Source: Oxytricha trifallax (Eukaryota > Ciliophora > Spirotrichea > Sporadotrichida > Oxytrichidae). From it: DNA of 64,000 nt. Of this stretch, positions 14,514 to 24,847 are shown in pieces (the first letter of the stretch is position 1; each line of letters opens with the position of its first letter). The notes under the pieces were generated by a model. That model saw only the letters and a program-made list of their open reading frames with translations. It was not told the DNA's origin and searched no databases. The position numbers and the translations under genes are program-made. The stretch covers positions 62,001 to 126,000 of the forward strand of contig ARYC01000277.1 in the NCBI GenBank assembly GCA_000711775.1, given 5' to 3'.

Positions 14514-14914
14514 TTACTATTAAGTAAACTATTTTATTTACCTATTAAAAAAGTTGTGTGTCTATCTCTTATTAGATCAACTTATGACTTGAGGTTAAAC
14601 CAAAATTTCGAAAGATCTGTTAGATATTTATCTATGTTGAATCATTTTTCAAGAGATACTAGATAATTCAAGATCTTTACTCTATTGAATAGCAATTATT
14701 CAGAATGTCAAAAAATGAATAGAGTTGATTTTATGTGACATCTTTGTGCTTCTTTTAAAATTTTAATAATTTCAAGTACACAATAGTGATTATGTTAGTT
14801 TGTAAGAAGTTAATGAATTGTCCTGTGGTTACTTGTTGATAGCTTGACTCTATGATATAGTAAATTTTGAATGTTTTAATGCTTAGTTAATTATAAGATG
14901 CTCAGAGGATAAAA

Positions 14915-15372
14915 GTTGTTCGGGGGGGGGGGGGAAAGTTTCCTGCCCCCACCCAACATTAAATTTTATATTGTTTGCCAGTAAAAATATTATAAACAAG
15001 TAAATTTCAATTTCAATTACCATGTACTAAACAACTTTTATTGATATTATTATTTTCAAGGTACATAATTATTCTTTATCAAATTATTTATTATAAACAA
15101 GGCTAAAATTATTGTTTTATATTAATTATTAATGGGATTTTCATTAAAATGTAAATTCATTATCAAGGTAGAAAATATAATTGAAGCTAAACTAAAAATA
15201 ACTATATCATAATTGATGATAAAGATTCTTTGAAAATTATAAAAAATACATATTTTTTTGTATGGGCAGGAAACTTCCGAAGGGGGCAAGAAACTACCTT
15301 TATGGTGGCAGGAAACTTCCCTCCTTGGGTGCATATAAAATTTTGGCCAAAACTTCCCCCCCCCCCGAAAGT
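14915..15372. mobile_element. Small inverted-repeat element with poly-G/poly-C ends
   Basis: A run of 13 G (14922-14934) at the left is matched by 11 C (15356-15366) at the right, and flanking and inner bases are also inverted. Left inner sequence reads AAAGTTTCCTGCCCCCACCC then TTAAATTTTATAT; the right reads TTGGGTGCATATAAAATTTT then AACTTCC and the C run. The right arm holds three degenerate copies of GGCAGGAAACTTCC, the left arm one. The interior is AT-rich and non-coding. About 460 bp. No clear target duplication was seen. Two standard-code ORFs across it (15122-15334 and 15230-15421) arise from the arms and are not genes. The structure (arms made of repeats) resembles the larger foldback element at 59514-61153, without sequence similarity. 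Confidence 0.6.
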
Positions 15373-15377
15373 GCTAA

Positions 15378-15413
15378 TTATATATATATATATATATATA
15401 TATCAGAAAAAAG
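15378..15413. repeat. (TA)n microsatellite
   Basis: An alternating TA tract directly right of the poly-C end of the inverted-repeat element. Such tracts are common insertion neighbourhoods for elements that target TA, but no duplication was identified. Confidence 0.8.
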
Positions 15414-16157
15414 TAAAATAAACATCGATTAAGTCAAGAAACATGTGACGAATTGGGTGAAAATTTTAAGAAAATCCAGCGTTTTAATAAAATTAAAAAT
15501 AAATTAATTTAATAAATGATATATAGTTAAAATTTGAATGATTTATACTTAAATAATAAAAATGAAATTTATATTGATTTATTAAAGATTGAGAAATAAA
15601 TTTACAATAAATTATTAAGTGTAAATATGCTCTCAGCGTTATAAATAAAAATAAGATCTATTAAATGATAGAGAATAATTATAGATATTTTTTATCAAAA
15701 ATAAACAGTCAAAATTAGAAAAGAAATAGGGATTTTGAAAATTGTAAATTTAGGGCCAAATGATTCAAATATATTTGTGAATTCTATATTTTGAAAGAAT
15801 CGAAATAAGAAAATTGATAATTATGTTCTATAGAGGTAATAAATTATGTGAGAGTTATAATCTGATACTTAAAATATCCATATCTTTGCGCATTTTTACG
15901 ATATTACAAAATGGCTTTTAAATTCGTGTTTAACGAGATAAAAATCACCAGAATCATAATACTTATGATGTTTTTTGTAAAGTAAAGAGTCAATTATTTT
16001 ATAAAGGTAATTAAAAATTTAATAGTTTATTATCGATCGTATCTCGAGTGCCTTGATCAGATGTAAGTTTTTATATGAAAATTATTTTAAAATTGTACCA
16101 TCATAAGAAACTCCATAATTTATGAAAAATAAGTGGGAGATTTTAATTTATATAAAA

Positions 16158-16336
16158 TCAATTTAAACTTATAGATATTAGTAATGAATGGAATTTAGAA
16201 ACAGCTTCGCCTACTCTCAATATTCTCCTTCGTACTTTGCTCAATCTGGGCACATCTGTATTATTATTCCCATCTTTTCCCAGTGCCTCTTGAGCTTTCT
16301 GTCTACTAACTTCGCAACGACAGCTGGCAAGTATTG
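16158..16336 (-). other. Isolated exon-like or MDS-like coding patch
   Basis: A short GC-richer block inside AT-rich DNA. On the minus strand it begins right after TTTTATATTTCAG, a good 3' splice-site-like sequence. It reads ASCRCEVSRQKAQEALGKDG, then an Asn-rich turn, then PRLSKVRRRILRVGEAVSK, with TGA at 16158. Codon choice and composition look genuinely coding. No partner exon was found upstream within 1 kb. In a hypotrich germline this could be a single MDS of a gene whose other MDSs lie elsewhere, or a retained exon fragment. No domain recognised. Confidence 0.35.
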
Positions 16337-17407
16337 CTGAAATATAAAAAGTTTAGATATGTTTATTGTAACTTACAAATTTTAGTGAATGGCTAACTAC
16401 TCCAGGAACATCATCTTAACTTTTCATTTAAAATTATTTATTTTCTTTTTAATTTAGCTTTTTTTAATTATATTTCTTAATTCTACTGAGAATTGGGATG
16501 ATGCGTTAAGATTAAACAATTCAAGTCTAATTGCTAAATATTAAGAATTAGAAATATATAAATATCGATTAAAGATTTTATTCTGATCAGAGATTAAAAT
16601 TGATTCCAGAAATATTGAAAGCATTGTAGGATCATCAAAATATCACTACAAATTAAATTAAATCTTTAATTATTTCTAAAATTTTTACCCATCAAGAACA
16701 CAAGACTTCTCAACCAACTACTAGTAAGTATCTTTATTAGCAATTTCTTCATTTTTATCTATTTTTACACTTATTTTCATTTTTAATAGAATCATGCATG
16801 GAGTTTTACACTCTTGTTAATGAGACCATAATGTCGTTTTTGAAGCAGTCTTTGAGTGATATAGAAATTTCTAAAAAGTGAATATTTATCTTTTGTAGCT
16901 TTAATCAAATGATTGATATCAGTAAATGGTTTCATAAGATCCTAAGTATATCAGCAAATAGTTGATTATTGATAAAAAAAAACGTAAAAACAGGAAATTT
17001 GATAAATAAATTAAATAATTTATTATAACCAATTATAATAGCATTGTGATGTTTCTGATTATTTACTAAAAAATTTAGAAGTCATAGTTTTCAGCAGCAT
17101 TAAATAAACCCCTATTATTTACGAATATTCAAACACTTGATTTTGATGTTTAGAAAGAATTCTGTAACTTTTATGGTAGTTTGACAATATAAATTGAAGT
17201 CCATATTGGTAGGGTAACTTCATGTTAATTCATCATTAATTGGCTTGATTTAAGGCCTATGAGCAGTTCATTCTGTATTCTACATGATCATTTTATTTTT
17301 AATTTATTAATCTTATTTCCTTGCCTTTAACTTAAAATATTAATAATTTGATAGCATAGTTAATAAGTTAATCATAATAAGTCACTTAATTCTTTATTTA
17401 TAAATGT

Positions 17408-17441
17408 GTCCGTAATCACTTTTTTAAAAGTAGTTACGGAC
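17408..17441. repeat. 34-bp palindrome, family A copy 1
   Basis: A near-perfect hairpin: GTCCGTAA..ACTTTT followed by AAAAGT..TTACGGAC. Two relatives lie at 24731-24764 and 24877-24910, on the other side of the LINE/TBE nest. Each is followed or preceded by CAAC or a similar short tail. These may be termini of decayed elements with hairpin ends. Confidence 0.6.
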
Positions 17442-17885
17442 AACTTTTTCCATTGAAAGTTGTTGTATTTACTATTCAAATTCCTATTTAAAGTATTTTC
17501 TTATATCTCACTGTTTCTTTATTTTACTCATTAAGTTTATATAACAACATTGATAAAACTATATATTATGAATATAGAAAGAGGCTGTATATATTATGCC
17601 AGTTCTATCAAAATATCTATTATAAAATCTATATTAAATAAAAGCTAATTACATCAATGTTCAATTCATGAATCAAAGCCTTTTGTATTCATCATAAAAC
17701 CTTTTGAATATATATAAATCTAATTGGAATATAAAAAAGAACTCTGATTAGCATTATATAATGAACAATCATAGATTAATAAATTATTATGTGTAGTAGT
17801 AGTAAGTAACTTAGAAGTAATTAAAATTAATCTAAAATACTCAAATAATTACCGGAAAGTACAAATGTAAGAAAATATATCAGAT
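17442..17885. other. AT-rich spacer left of the nested LINE
   Basis: No gene or element recognised between the palindrome and the LINE 3' end. Any LINE tail would be at the right edge; no poly(A)-like tract was evident there. Confidence 0.4.
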
Positions 17886-18437
17886 TGTTTCCAATCCTAT
17901 TTTATTCGTTGAAATGCTTGTGTTGTAACTCTAACAACAGATCTTTCTCTCACTCCTCTCTTTTTAATTCTTTCTGCCTGTCATCATATCGCCTTTCCAA
18001 AGCTCTATCCACTTTTGTTCTTGAACTTGGCAGCAAACTATTGTTGTCATTCTTATCAATGCTGGTCTCCATCCTTTTTTTGCGTCATTATTTAATCAAA
18101 TCTTTAGAACCTGATTCTTTTAGGTCTATCATCCTTTTGAACTCTGTCTGATCTATTGAGAGCCGTCCTCGTATTTGTCGAACTGGTCCCTTTGAGTCCT
18201 GGATTCATTGATTCCCTTGCTTGTTTGTTAGATGAGTTGTATTATTTAGTTTAAATCACTTGCTATTCCCAGCGCCTTCTAATCCTTTGTTCTGTCTCTG
18301 TGACTAAATCTAACCTCCTGCACCTTCTCCCAGAATTCTCTTCCCTTACTATAGTGTTCATATCTCCCTGGTCTTCCTCTTCCTGGTATCATGCTCTTTT
18401 CCTCTTGGTAATTTATACTGAATTTTGATTAGTTCAT
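17886..18437 (-). pseudogene. LINE copy 2: start of the downstream ORF (ORF-B)
   Basis: ATG at 18437, after the TGA of the RT ORF and an AT-rich leader. The reading (with frame changes) gives GRYEHYSKGREFWEKVQEVR, then RDRTKDQKALG, GINESRTQRDQFDKYEDG, and KKGWRP..RMTTIVCC. These match ORF-B of the other LINE: NYRKEQHYKKEQFWQKVKEIR, RDRSRDQEALG, KINETKAQRTSFDAHEDG, KKGWNP..RLMTIVCC. So the order RT ORF then ORF-B is a property of the family, not an accident of one copy. Truncated at the 3' side relative to the 566-codon full ORF. Confidence 0.7.
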
Positions 18438-18530
18438 CGTCCTTCTTTAATGGCGTAATAATTTTTCAATTAATTATTACTTAGTTATGATTCTACTGAT
18501 TCTCTCACTATTTGTACCTCTTAAATTATC

Positions 18531-18905
18531 TCATTTAAGATGTTCATTCTTGTTGAATTTTTTCAAGTTTCCTTTCATCGAACTCCTAACCCTTTTTTTT
18601 ACGTAGGCCACTCTGGAAAGTTTCTTTACTGGTTGATAATACTCATGTTTCTTTAAATTTCTTATCCTTTGGTCAAACCAAATCATATTTGTTGTGATTT
18701 CTATTTGCTGGTGGTTGCTCAGGTAAATTTTCCTATTCTTTCTAAATGTTTTTTAGAATCTTGTCCGGTCTCCTGCTGTGTTTATTTGGTTGCACTTCTT
18801 CAAATGTTATCAGTCCACGAATACTTTTTGAATATTGCAGTAGTGGTTCATCCCATAGTTGATTATCGTTTTCCCTTATCTTATTGCAATCATGGTAACC
18901 ATTAC
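18531..18905 (-). pseudogene. LINE copy 2: C-terminus of the RT ORF
   Basis: Continues the LINE across the TBE insertion. The minus-strand reading ends KKLSRVAYVKK and a basic tail before TGA (18533-18531), matching RKLFRVTYIKK near the end of the other copy at 28.1 kb. Upstream residues correspond to the Cys/His-containing segment YGMSHYCNAHKMFVKTTHMR of that copy, a zinc-knuckle-like C-terminus common in LINE RT ORFs. The plus-strand ORF 18669-18929 is its shadow. Confidence 0.65.
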
Positions 18906-19026
18906 ATTCAAAACCAAAAAACCGCTTAATGAGGTTTATAAGTGCTTTGATTTGTAGGGAATTAGTTAGGGGCTGGGGTTATTAATAGGGTTTAATGTGA
19001 AATATATAGTAATGTATTTAATTTAA

Positions 19027-20474
19027 TCACTCAAAATGCACTTTTGGATCAAGTGGAGAGGTCTGAAGTTTATTTTGCTTAACCATAACTCTATTATTTC
19101 TATTGATATGTCTGATCATGAGTTGGGTTTTATTATTGTTGACTCTGCCATTTGTTTCATTGATTGAGATACTCTTGTTTTGTCAATAAATTGCTTTATT
19201 CTTTGTTTAGCATCTTTCCTTACATCTTGTAGAGTAGTAGTCGTTGCGAGGCATATCGCACTCTATTATTATAGCTGCTAAATCCCATACATTCCACTAA
19301 AAGTCATTATCTCTCCAGTCTTATCTTTCTGGATAATAGCCTCGAGTTCCCACAACAGTTCCTTGCCAGATACTTCCACCCTTAAGGCTATGTTAAAATC
19401 GATTATTGCTACTCTCACTAGTGAAAAGTTTATCATTATATTTTTCTGGCTTCAAATCTCTGAGAAAAAACCCTAACTTGTGAAGCTCTTTAATGCCTTG
19501 TATGGTCTGAGTTGCTATTTATCCAAGTTACTTATGATTCCTTTGATCTGTTATAAAATCTCTTAGAGTCATTTCATAGAGTGGGAGTCTGAAAGCAACA
19601 TGATCGTTGGCAAGGAGAACAGCATCTAGCTTGATTAAGTAACTACACTCTTTAAACTTTGCTTGAGTGAGTACTTGATACTCATTTGTAAACTCTATTT
19701 AATATTTATCATCACTTAAGAGATAGTTGAGGGATACACCTTGTATGCGTATTGATGATCGTTGATAACTTTCTTATCAAAGGAGTCTTCTATTATAAGG
19801 TAGCTTTAAAGAGAAGTATCTAGGTCAATTTAAGCAAGAACCGGTATTTTCTTGTATTGAATCTTGATCATAATTTTTGTTATTTCAGAGGTCAGTTGGT
19901 TGCGTGCCTTCTTAACGTACTCTAACTCTCTAGCTTATTCAGGTACTACGACCTTAGAATATTCCCTCGCTTTTCTTTTGTTTAGAAGCTTCAGCTCAAC
20001 TTCATGATTCTCAACTTCTATATCTTTCTTGTGAGCTTTTAATAGATGCTTCTTCAAGTCTCTTGTATGAGAGTATTGCTTATGGCACTCAAAGCAGTCA
20101 TACTTTCCATCTATTTTATCATGCTTTAAGTATACAGTGGGCTTGGCTTCTCTATGCTCCTTCATATGTCTGTACCAGCTTGATTTATGAGCAAAATCTC
20201 TCTCACAAAACTCACAAAAATAGACTTCAACCTCTTCAGTTTGAATAGGAATTTCATTATTACCTTTCTCTTCCTCTCCGTCTCAAACACATTTGTTTGC
20301 CATTTAATTTCTATTATTAATTTCTATTTTAATAACAGAGACCTCAAGTGATAGATATGATAGTTCAATATGAGAGTTCATCTCACAGCTATCACACTTT
20401 TTATTGACGACAAAGGTAAGCCTCACTTAGTTTGATGGAAGTGCTGTTGTTTTTCTTAAAATGTTAGCGCTCTT
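19027..20474 (-). pseudogene. TBE copy 1: zinc-finger/protein-kinase ORF (57-kDa type)
   Basis: About 480 codons in ciliate code, the size expected for the TBE 57-kDa ORF. Two C2H2 fingers near the N-terminus: CEFCERDFAHKSSWYRHMKEH and CFECHKQYSHTRDLKKHLLKAH. A kinase-like half follows: YQIEFTNEYQVLTQAK, FRLPLYEMTLRDF, IKELHKLGFFLRDLKPEK (catalytic loop with RD but no preceding His), VGTRGYYPER and VWDLAAIIIECDMPRNDYY. It ends PKVHFE-TGA at 19027, matching VKVLFE-TGA of copy 2. The start codon seems lost: the position of ATG in copy 2 (MSANLLRK) reads AAG here (KSANILRK). A TGA sits before finger 1 and frame changes occur in the kinase half. Role in the host unknown. Confidence 0.8.
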
Positions 20475-20639
20475 ATTTAAATTTGAATTTAAAAATATAA
20501 AACTGCCTCTATAACTGAGAGCTTATATGAGAGCTTTTTAAGCCTACAAGTTACAAGGGAAGTTTTAAGAGTATTATAGAAGATATATGAGTGCTAAGAG
20601 ACGATCCAGCGCTAAATCTGGGTGAGAAAGTAACCATTT

Positions 20640-20830
20640 TAACTTTCAATAATAAGTTGATTATAGAATGTACCGATTTAGGAGGTACAACTAATTAAGT
20701 ATGTACTGCTTTAGGAGGGATTTTGTGATTAAATTTAGGGTGCTCCTAATTAAATACTAGTATTTTAGGACTGCTCCTAATTAAGAACGTACCAATTTAA
20801 AAGAAAAAATATGGAACTATAACAGTAGAA
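20640..20830. promoter_or_regulatory. TBE copy 1: intergenic block with repeated CTCCTAATTAA / TTTAGGAGG motifs
   Basis: The region between the divergent zinc-finger/kinase and 22-kDa-type genes contains several direct and inverted copies of TTTAGGAGG and CTCCTAATTAA, spaced 20-50 bp apart, plus GTACC-type words. The corresponding gap of the other TBE (50100-50345) has the same motif set. Placement between two divergently transcribed genes and conservation in two diverged copies suggest a bidirectional control region. That function is inferred, not shown. Confidence 0.45.
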
Positions 20831-20889
20831 ATTGATATCAATATCTCAAGTTTGAAACCAGTTCTCACAACCTTCTCCATATCCTTCTT

Positions 20890-21780
20890 AGAGGTTGACC
20901 TCCTATATGATGCCCATATTGAATAGTAAGTTTTACAGAGGCATATAATTGAAATCATTATACTTAAATTTGAGTATCATTTCTTAGATCTGTAAACAAG
21001 ATGGAGTCAATGAATGATGCAATGATAGAGTGCAAACACAAGAATTGATTCAAAAATTTAGAAGCAAGGAGAATATGCACCGCTACATGGTGCAGCAAGG
21101 TAAGGAACTCGTAGTAACTAATCTTTATTATGCAGTTGGTTTGTTTTTACCAACGATGGAATGCACTAAAATTTAAATTCTAAGAGCGATACTCTGCGAA
21201 GAGAAGAAAGCATTGAAAACTTAAGATGTAAAGTTTGCAGAGATTCCAAACTATCCTGAAATTTCAGTGACTAACTATATTATGATTCTATGAATGATCC
21301 AGAGGTTTCGCTATACCTGCCTTTTAAGAAGCATTTATCTAACAAGCAACCTGAAAGAAACTATTTCTTTGGTATACTTGCAACTATCAAAGGTGATTAC
21401 TTGAAAGAAATTATTCAAGTATCTCATAAAAAGAGGTAAAGCATCTCTCCAAAAGACAAAAATAAACAAGTCATCAAGAGAAGTGAGAGCTGGCTATCAT
21501 AGCTGCAGAAGCACCCTTATATTTCAAGTAAGATTTGTAGTTTAACTCTTTAGAAAAATCTGGCACTGGTATCTTCTTAATAAAGGAATAGAGCAAGCTT
21601 CAAAGAGAGAGACAAAGTCGAAGACAAAGTATGAAGTCAGCAAGAGACTTTATTCTAATATTTAGCCGCCAGAGTCAATGAAGAAAGATACTGGAGCTGG
21701 CAGCATGAGAAGAAACATAGGAGGAGGGAATCAACAGGAGGAAGAAAAGAAAGAGAAGCCAGCTCCTATGAAATAATTTT
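20890..21780 (+). pseudogene. TBE copy 1: 22-kDa-type ORF
   Basis: Opposite in strand to the other two TBE genes. The ciliate-code reading, across at least two frames, contains CEEKKALKTQDVKFAEIPNY, PEISVTN, LPFKKHLSNKQPERNYFF, LATIKGDYLKEIIQVSHKKR, SISPKDKNK and HPYISSK. It ends in a Gly/Lys/Glu-rich tail at about 21770. It aligns with the minus-strand ORF at 49.2-50.0 kb (IKEKKALKTNEIQIIEILNY, LPSKLQLSNKLPERNFFF). No known domain. Start not defined. Frame changes show that it is not functional as it stands. Confidence 0.7.
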
Positions 21781-21797
21781 AAATGTAATTAATATAT

Positions 21798-23405
21798 TCA
21801 TTAACTTAACTATAAAACTTATTTGTATACGTTCACTCTCCCTTCTTTAGCAGACTTTTAAGCCAACAAATTATCTACTCTCTTCGCTGAACTTTTAATA
21901 AAATCTACTGTATCGATAGGTAGGTCATGCATCAAGTGGTAAAGCAGCAGTTTCTTGTAATGACCTTTTAATATACCCCAGTAGAATTTAATTTCATTAA
22001 ACTATGGGCTGTAAGGCACGCTAAACACTGTTTTTATTCTAAGCTGTTCATAGCTCTTCCTTGTTTCTTTTTGTCTTATGAACTGAAAGATTATCAACGA
22101 ATAGTATAATCTCTTATTCAGGGTACTTATCTCTAAGCTGCTCTAAGAACTTAATATACTGCTCTATCTTAATAGAGCGAGGATGAATAACATAAGTTTC
22201 TAAACCAATATCCTCACTAATTCCTCCAAGAATTGCCATTGTTTATGCCTTGACTTTCTAGTCATATACTTTAATTGAGTAAAAATTTGAATATTTACCA
22301 AAAATTAGGAAATAATCAAGTTTATATTTATAGTTATATATTATATTTTTATTGAATTTAAATGAAAACCGCACTCTATCCCAAAGCATATATATTTGAG
22401 ATAGAGTGTGGTATAGTGTGATTTAAATATAATTTGTATTTTAACTATAAAAATTATATGATGTTTTAAATAAATGAAATTGATTTTTTCTTAATTTTAT
22501 TAGATCTATTTACTTATTATAAATCTCACTATTTATTTGATTAATTTTAAAATTATTTCAATACTATGAATTAAGACTTAATATTTTTGAATAAATTATT
22601 TATGAATTAAAACAAAATTTCATTTATTTAAATCATCATATCATTGTTATAGATAAAATACAAATTATATTTAAATCACACAATACCACACTCTATCTCA
22701 AATATATATGCTGTTCGGGATAGAGTGTGGTTTTAAATATAAGTTCAATAAAAATATAATATATAACTATAAATATAAACTTGATTATTTCCTTATTTCT
22801 GGTAAATATTCAAATTTTTACTTATTACTATGTCTCTTATACCAAGACTTTTAGATGAAAGTATTGAAGGTAAACACAGCCTCGTCAGCGTAAACTTAAT
22901 ATTATTCTATTAATCTCTCTGCATTTAATAATTAATATAATTTAAATTGCTTTTGTAAATGGCAGAGTGAAATCAATCACTCTCTTGATACGATTCACAC
23001 CTTTGTAGGTGATTCCATTCGTTTATAAATATTAGCAACAGATTATGCAGAGAACTTCAACTCATGGAACTGGCTGTGAAACATAGAAGCTCGTTGATCT
23101 AAAGAGAAGTGAGGCCAATACTTCAAAGTTTTTTCATTAATAATATAGTAAATATGCTTCTATAGAAACTTTGACCTCCTCTTTGGCTTTAAATTCAGCT
23201 ATTATTGCTTTAATTATACAGCTATAAGATAGTGAGAGAGATCAGTTGACGGACTTCACTTTAAGAGAACTGCAATTGACTTATAGTTTAGAACTGGTTT
23301 GACTTATTCACTGTATATATCTCATCCATATCGCTGTTTAAACACTAGATCTATATACTCTTCATCATAAATAGACCCCAAAAGCTTGTAATTTTTATCT
23401 CGCAT
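21798..23405 (-). pseudogene. TBE copy 1: transposase (42-kDa type), interrupted by a MITE
   Basis: A DDE transposase of the Tc1/mariner (IS630) superfamily. ATG at 23405; the N-terminal part reads GSIYDEEYIDLVFKQRYG, then FSLDQRASMFHSQFHELKFS. After the MITE at 22282-22818, the C-terminal part reads VPYSPQFNEIKFYWGILKGH, YHLMHDLPIDTVDF and ends at TGA 21798. Without the MITE the gene is about 1070 nt, i.e. about 356 codons, right for a 42-kDa TBE transposase. The position of the catalytic Glu (NxIE) reads NEIK, so the third acidic residue is missing. RYG is followed by TGA where copy 2 has Cys. Length modulo three implies at least one indel. Confidence 0.85.
22282..22818. mobile_element. MITE copy 1 (TA target), inside the TBE transposase
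   Basis: A 537-bp palindromic element with about 205-bp terminal inverted repeats (22282-22486 and 22613-22818) around a loop of about 125 bp. Ends AAAATTTG...CAAATTTT flanked by TA on both sides (22280-22281, 22819-22820). Each arm holds CCGCACTCTATC and GATAGAGTGTGG some 20 bp apart. The same words occur in the elements at 44274-44811 and, modified, at 53752-54296. No coding capacity. TA duplication suggests mobilisation by a Tc1/mariner-type transposase. Confidence 0.85.
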
Positions 23406-23488
23406 TTAATTAATAACCCCTACCTCTAACTAATTCCCTGCAAATCAAAGCACTTATAAACCTCATTAAGGGTTTTGGGGTTTTGACT

Positions 23489-24545
23489 ATTGGTTAGTAA
23501 AATCTTTTTCTTTTACAACGCCTTTCCATGTGACACTATCTCGTCCTTCCCTTGTTTAAGTATCAAGATCTGATCAATACTCATATTGATCTTCTTCATG
23601 TTCTTCAGAACTAGGTCCCTTATGATTTCACTGGTGTTAGTTTCCTTTAATTGTGTTACATTCCTAAAAGATTTATTAGGAATGTCTTTTGCCTTCCTAA
23701 AAGCAATTCTTTTAAGTTAGAGCTCCATTTTTTCTATTTCTTCAATTTTCACAAGCTGGGCTGCCACCAGTGGGGGTGTATTTATAAATAATAAATCATC
23801 GTATCTTTGCTAACATTATGGCATCGCATCCTGTTCGATTGTTTGAGCTTATAAGTTTTTGGTAAAATTCTCTTTTTCTTTTAAAATCGTTTTATGTATT
23901 TTTAGTAAATTTTGAGTATTTAGGCAAACCATAAATATTTTGCTTCTTCTGCTTTCTTAATCCCCTCTATTTAAAACTCATTCTAGAAGATCTTTGCATC
24001 ACTCAAAAATATAGTTTTTTTCTTGTTTAGTTTCAGTTTGTGTGTTTTTCTATCTCTCTGAAGCTGCTGATGACTCTTCTGAGTTTTTATTTATCTATTA
24101 CGTTTATCAGAATGTCATTTGCCGAAGCTATTAATTTTCCCTATTTGATTAATGACATTAATTCCTTATGTGAGTATAGTGCCACTTATAGGCATATGTT
24201 AAACAACTTTGGTGAAAGTCAACTCCCTTAAGCTACTCCTTATTCTTTTCGTATTTCTTCCTCCTCAAACTTTATCTTGTTCTCGGCGTATAATACCTCT
24301 ATTAGGCTAGCCACTACTTTATTCTTCGAGTTAGTTACTCTATTTCTCAAGATTGAAACTGTCTTGTGTTTCCAGACTGAGTAGTAAGCTATTTAAAGGT
24401 CGACCAAAACATAGGCTTCCCATATTTTCACTCTTTCTTCTTGATGACTTTATGTATTCTAGCATTCTTATCAAATTAATACGGGTACTCTTATTTTTCT
24501 TTGAATCCATTTTGGTAGTTCCCTGTTGTTAACATTTCACTCTTA
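23489..24545 (-). pseudogene. LINE copy 2: reverse-transcriptase fragment
   Basis: Minus-strand reading in ciliate code matches the RT domain of the LINE at 28-31 kb. TTGNYQNGFKEK (24.5 kb) corresponds to KTGNYQSGFKENKS. At about 24100-24130, LIASANDILINV corresponds to LMAFADDILINI, the YADD-type catalytic motif, with the first Asp changed to Asn here. The region is open for long stretches but with frame changes. It is cut at the 3' side by the TBE and ends 5' near 24545, within the RT domain. Confidence 0.75.
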
Positions 24546-24730
24546 TAATAAATTATTATATTAAAGCTTAATATAAGTATTACAATTCTTTTATAGAATG
24601 TACAATTTCTAAAAGGTTTCTTTACATTGAAATATATTTTTAAATCCTGAATATCAAAGTTTATGTTTTATATTTTTAATCTTGATATTTAGAAAACATA
24701 GTATATTGAGCATTTATCTTTAAATATTTT

Positions 24731-24764
24731 GTCCGTAAATATTTCTTGAAAAGTAGCAACGGAC
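24731..24764. repeat. 34-bp palindrome, family A copy 2
   Basis: GTCCGTAA... CTTGAAAAGTAG..ACGGAC, a weaker hairpin than the copies at 17408 and 24877. Followed by AACA as in copy 1 (CAAC). Lies in the AT-rich strip between the LINE and the hypothetical ORFs. Confidence 0.5.
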
Positions 24765-24847
24765 AACATTTATATAGGAAATCTTTATTAATCATTCATC
24801 TATGCGATAATTAAAAGTTATAAGGAAAAGATTCTATTATGATTAGT

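Larger units (their letters stand above)
18909..23485. mobile_element. TBE transposon (copy 1), telomere-repeat ends, inserted in a LINE
   Basis: A telomere-bearing element. The right end is GGGTTTTGGGGTTTTG (23470-23485). The left end is the worn complement CAAAACCAAAAAACCGC from 18909. The next ~75 bp are inverted repeats (left TTAATGAGGTTTATAAGTGC matches the complement at the right). Flanking triplets ATT and ACT fit the ANT target of TBEs, and removing the element rejoins the LINE. Length is 4577 bp; subtracting the MITE inside gives about 4.04 kb, close to the known ~4.1 kb of TBEs. Genes: transposase (-), 22-kDa type (+), zinc-finger/kinase (-). All carry breaks. Confidence 0.9.
17886..24545 (-). 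mobile_element. 5'-truncated LINE (copy 2), split by a TBE
   Basis: A minus-strand non-LTR retrotransposon related to the copy at 26.2-31.3 kb. It keeps the second half of the reverse-transcriptase ORF (23489-24545), that ORF's C-terminus (18531-18905) and the start of the downstream ORF (17886-18437). The two parts are separated by a TBE whose 3-bp target duplication is still visible (ATT at 18906-18908, ACT at 23486-23488). The 5' end stops inside the RT domain near 24545, the usual 5' truncation of LINEs. The 3' end near 17886 is where similarity to the other copy was lost. Several frame changes and internal TGAs show that it is dead. Confidence 0.75.
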
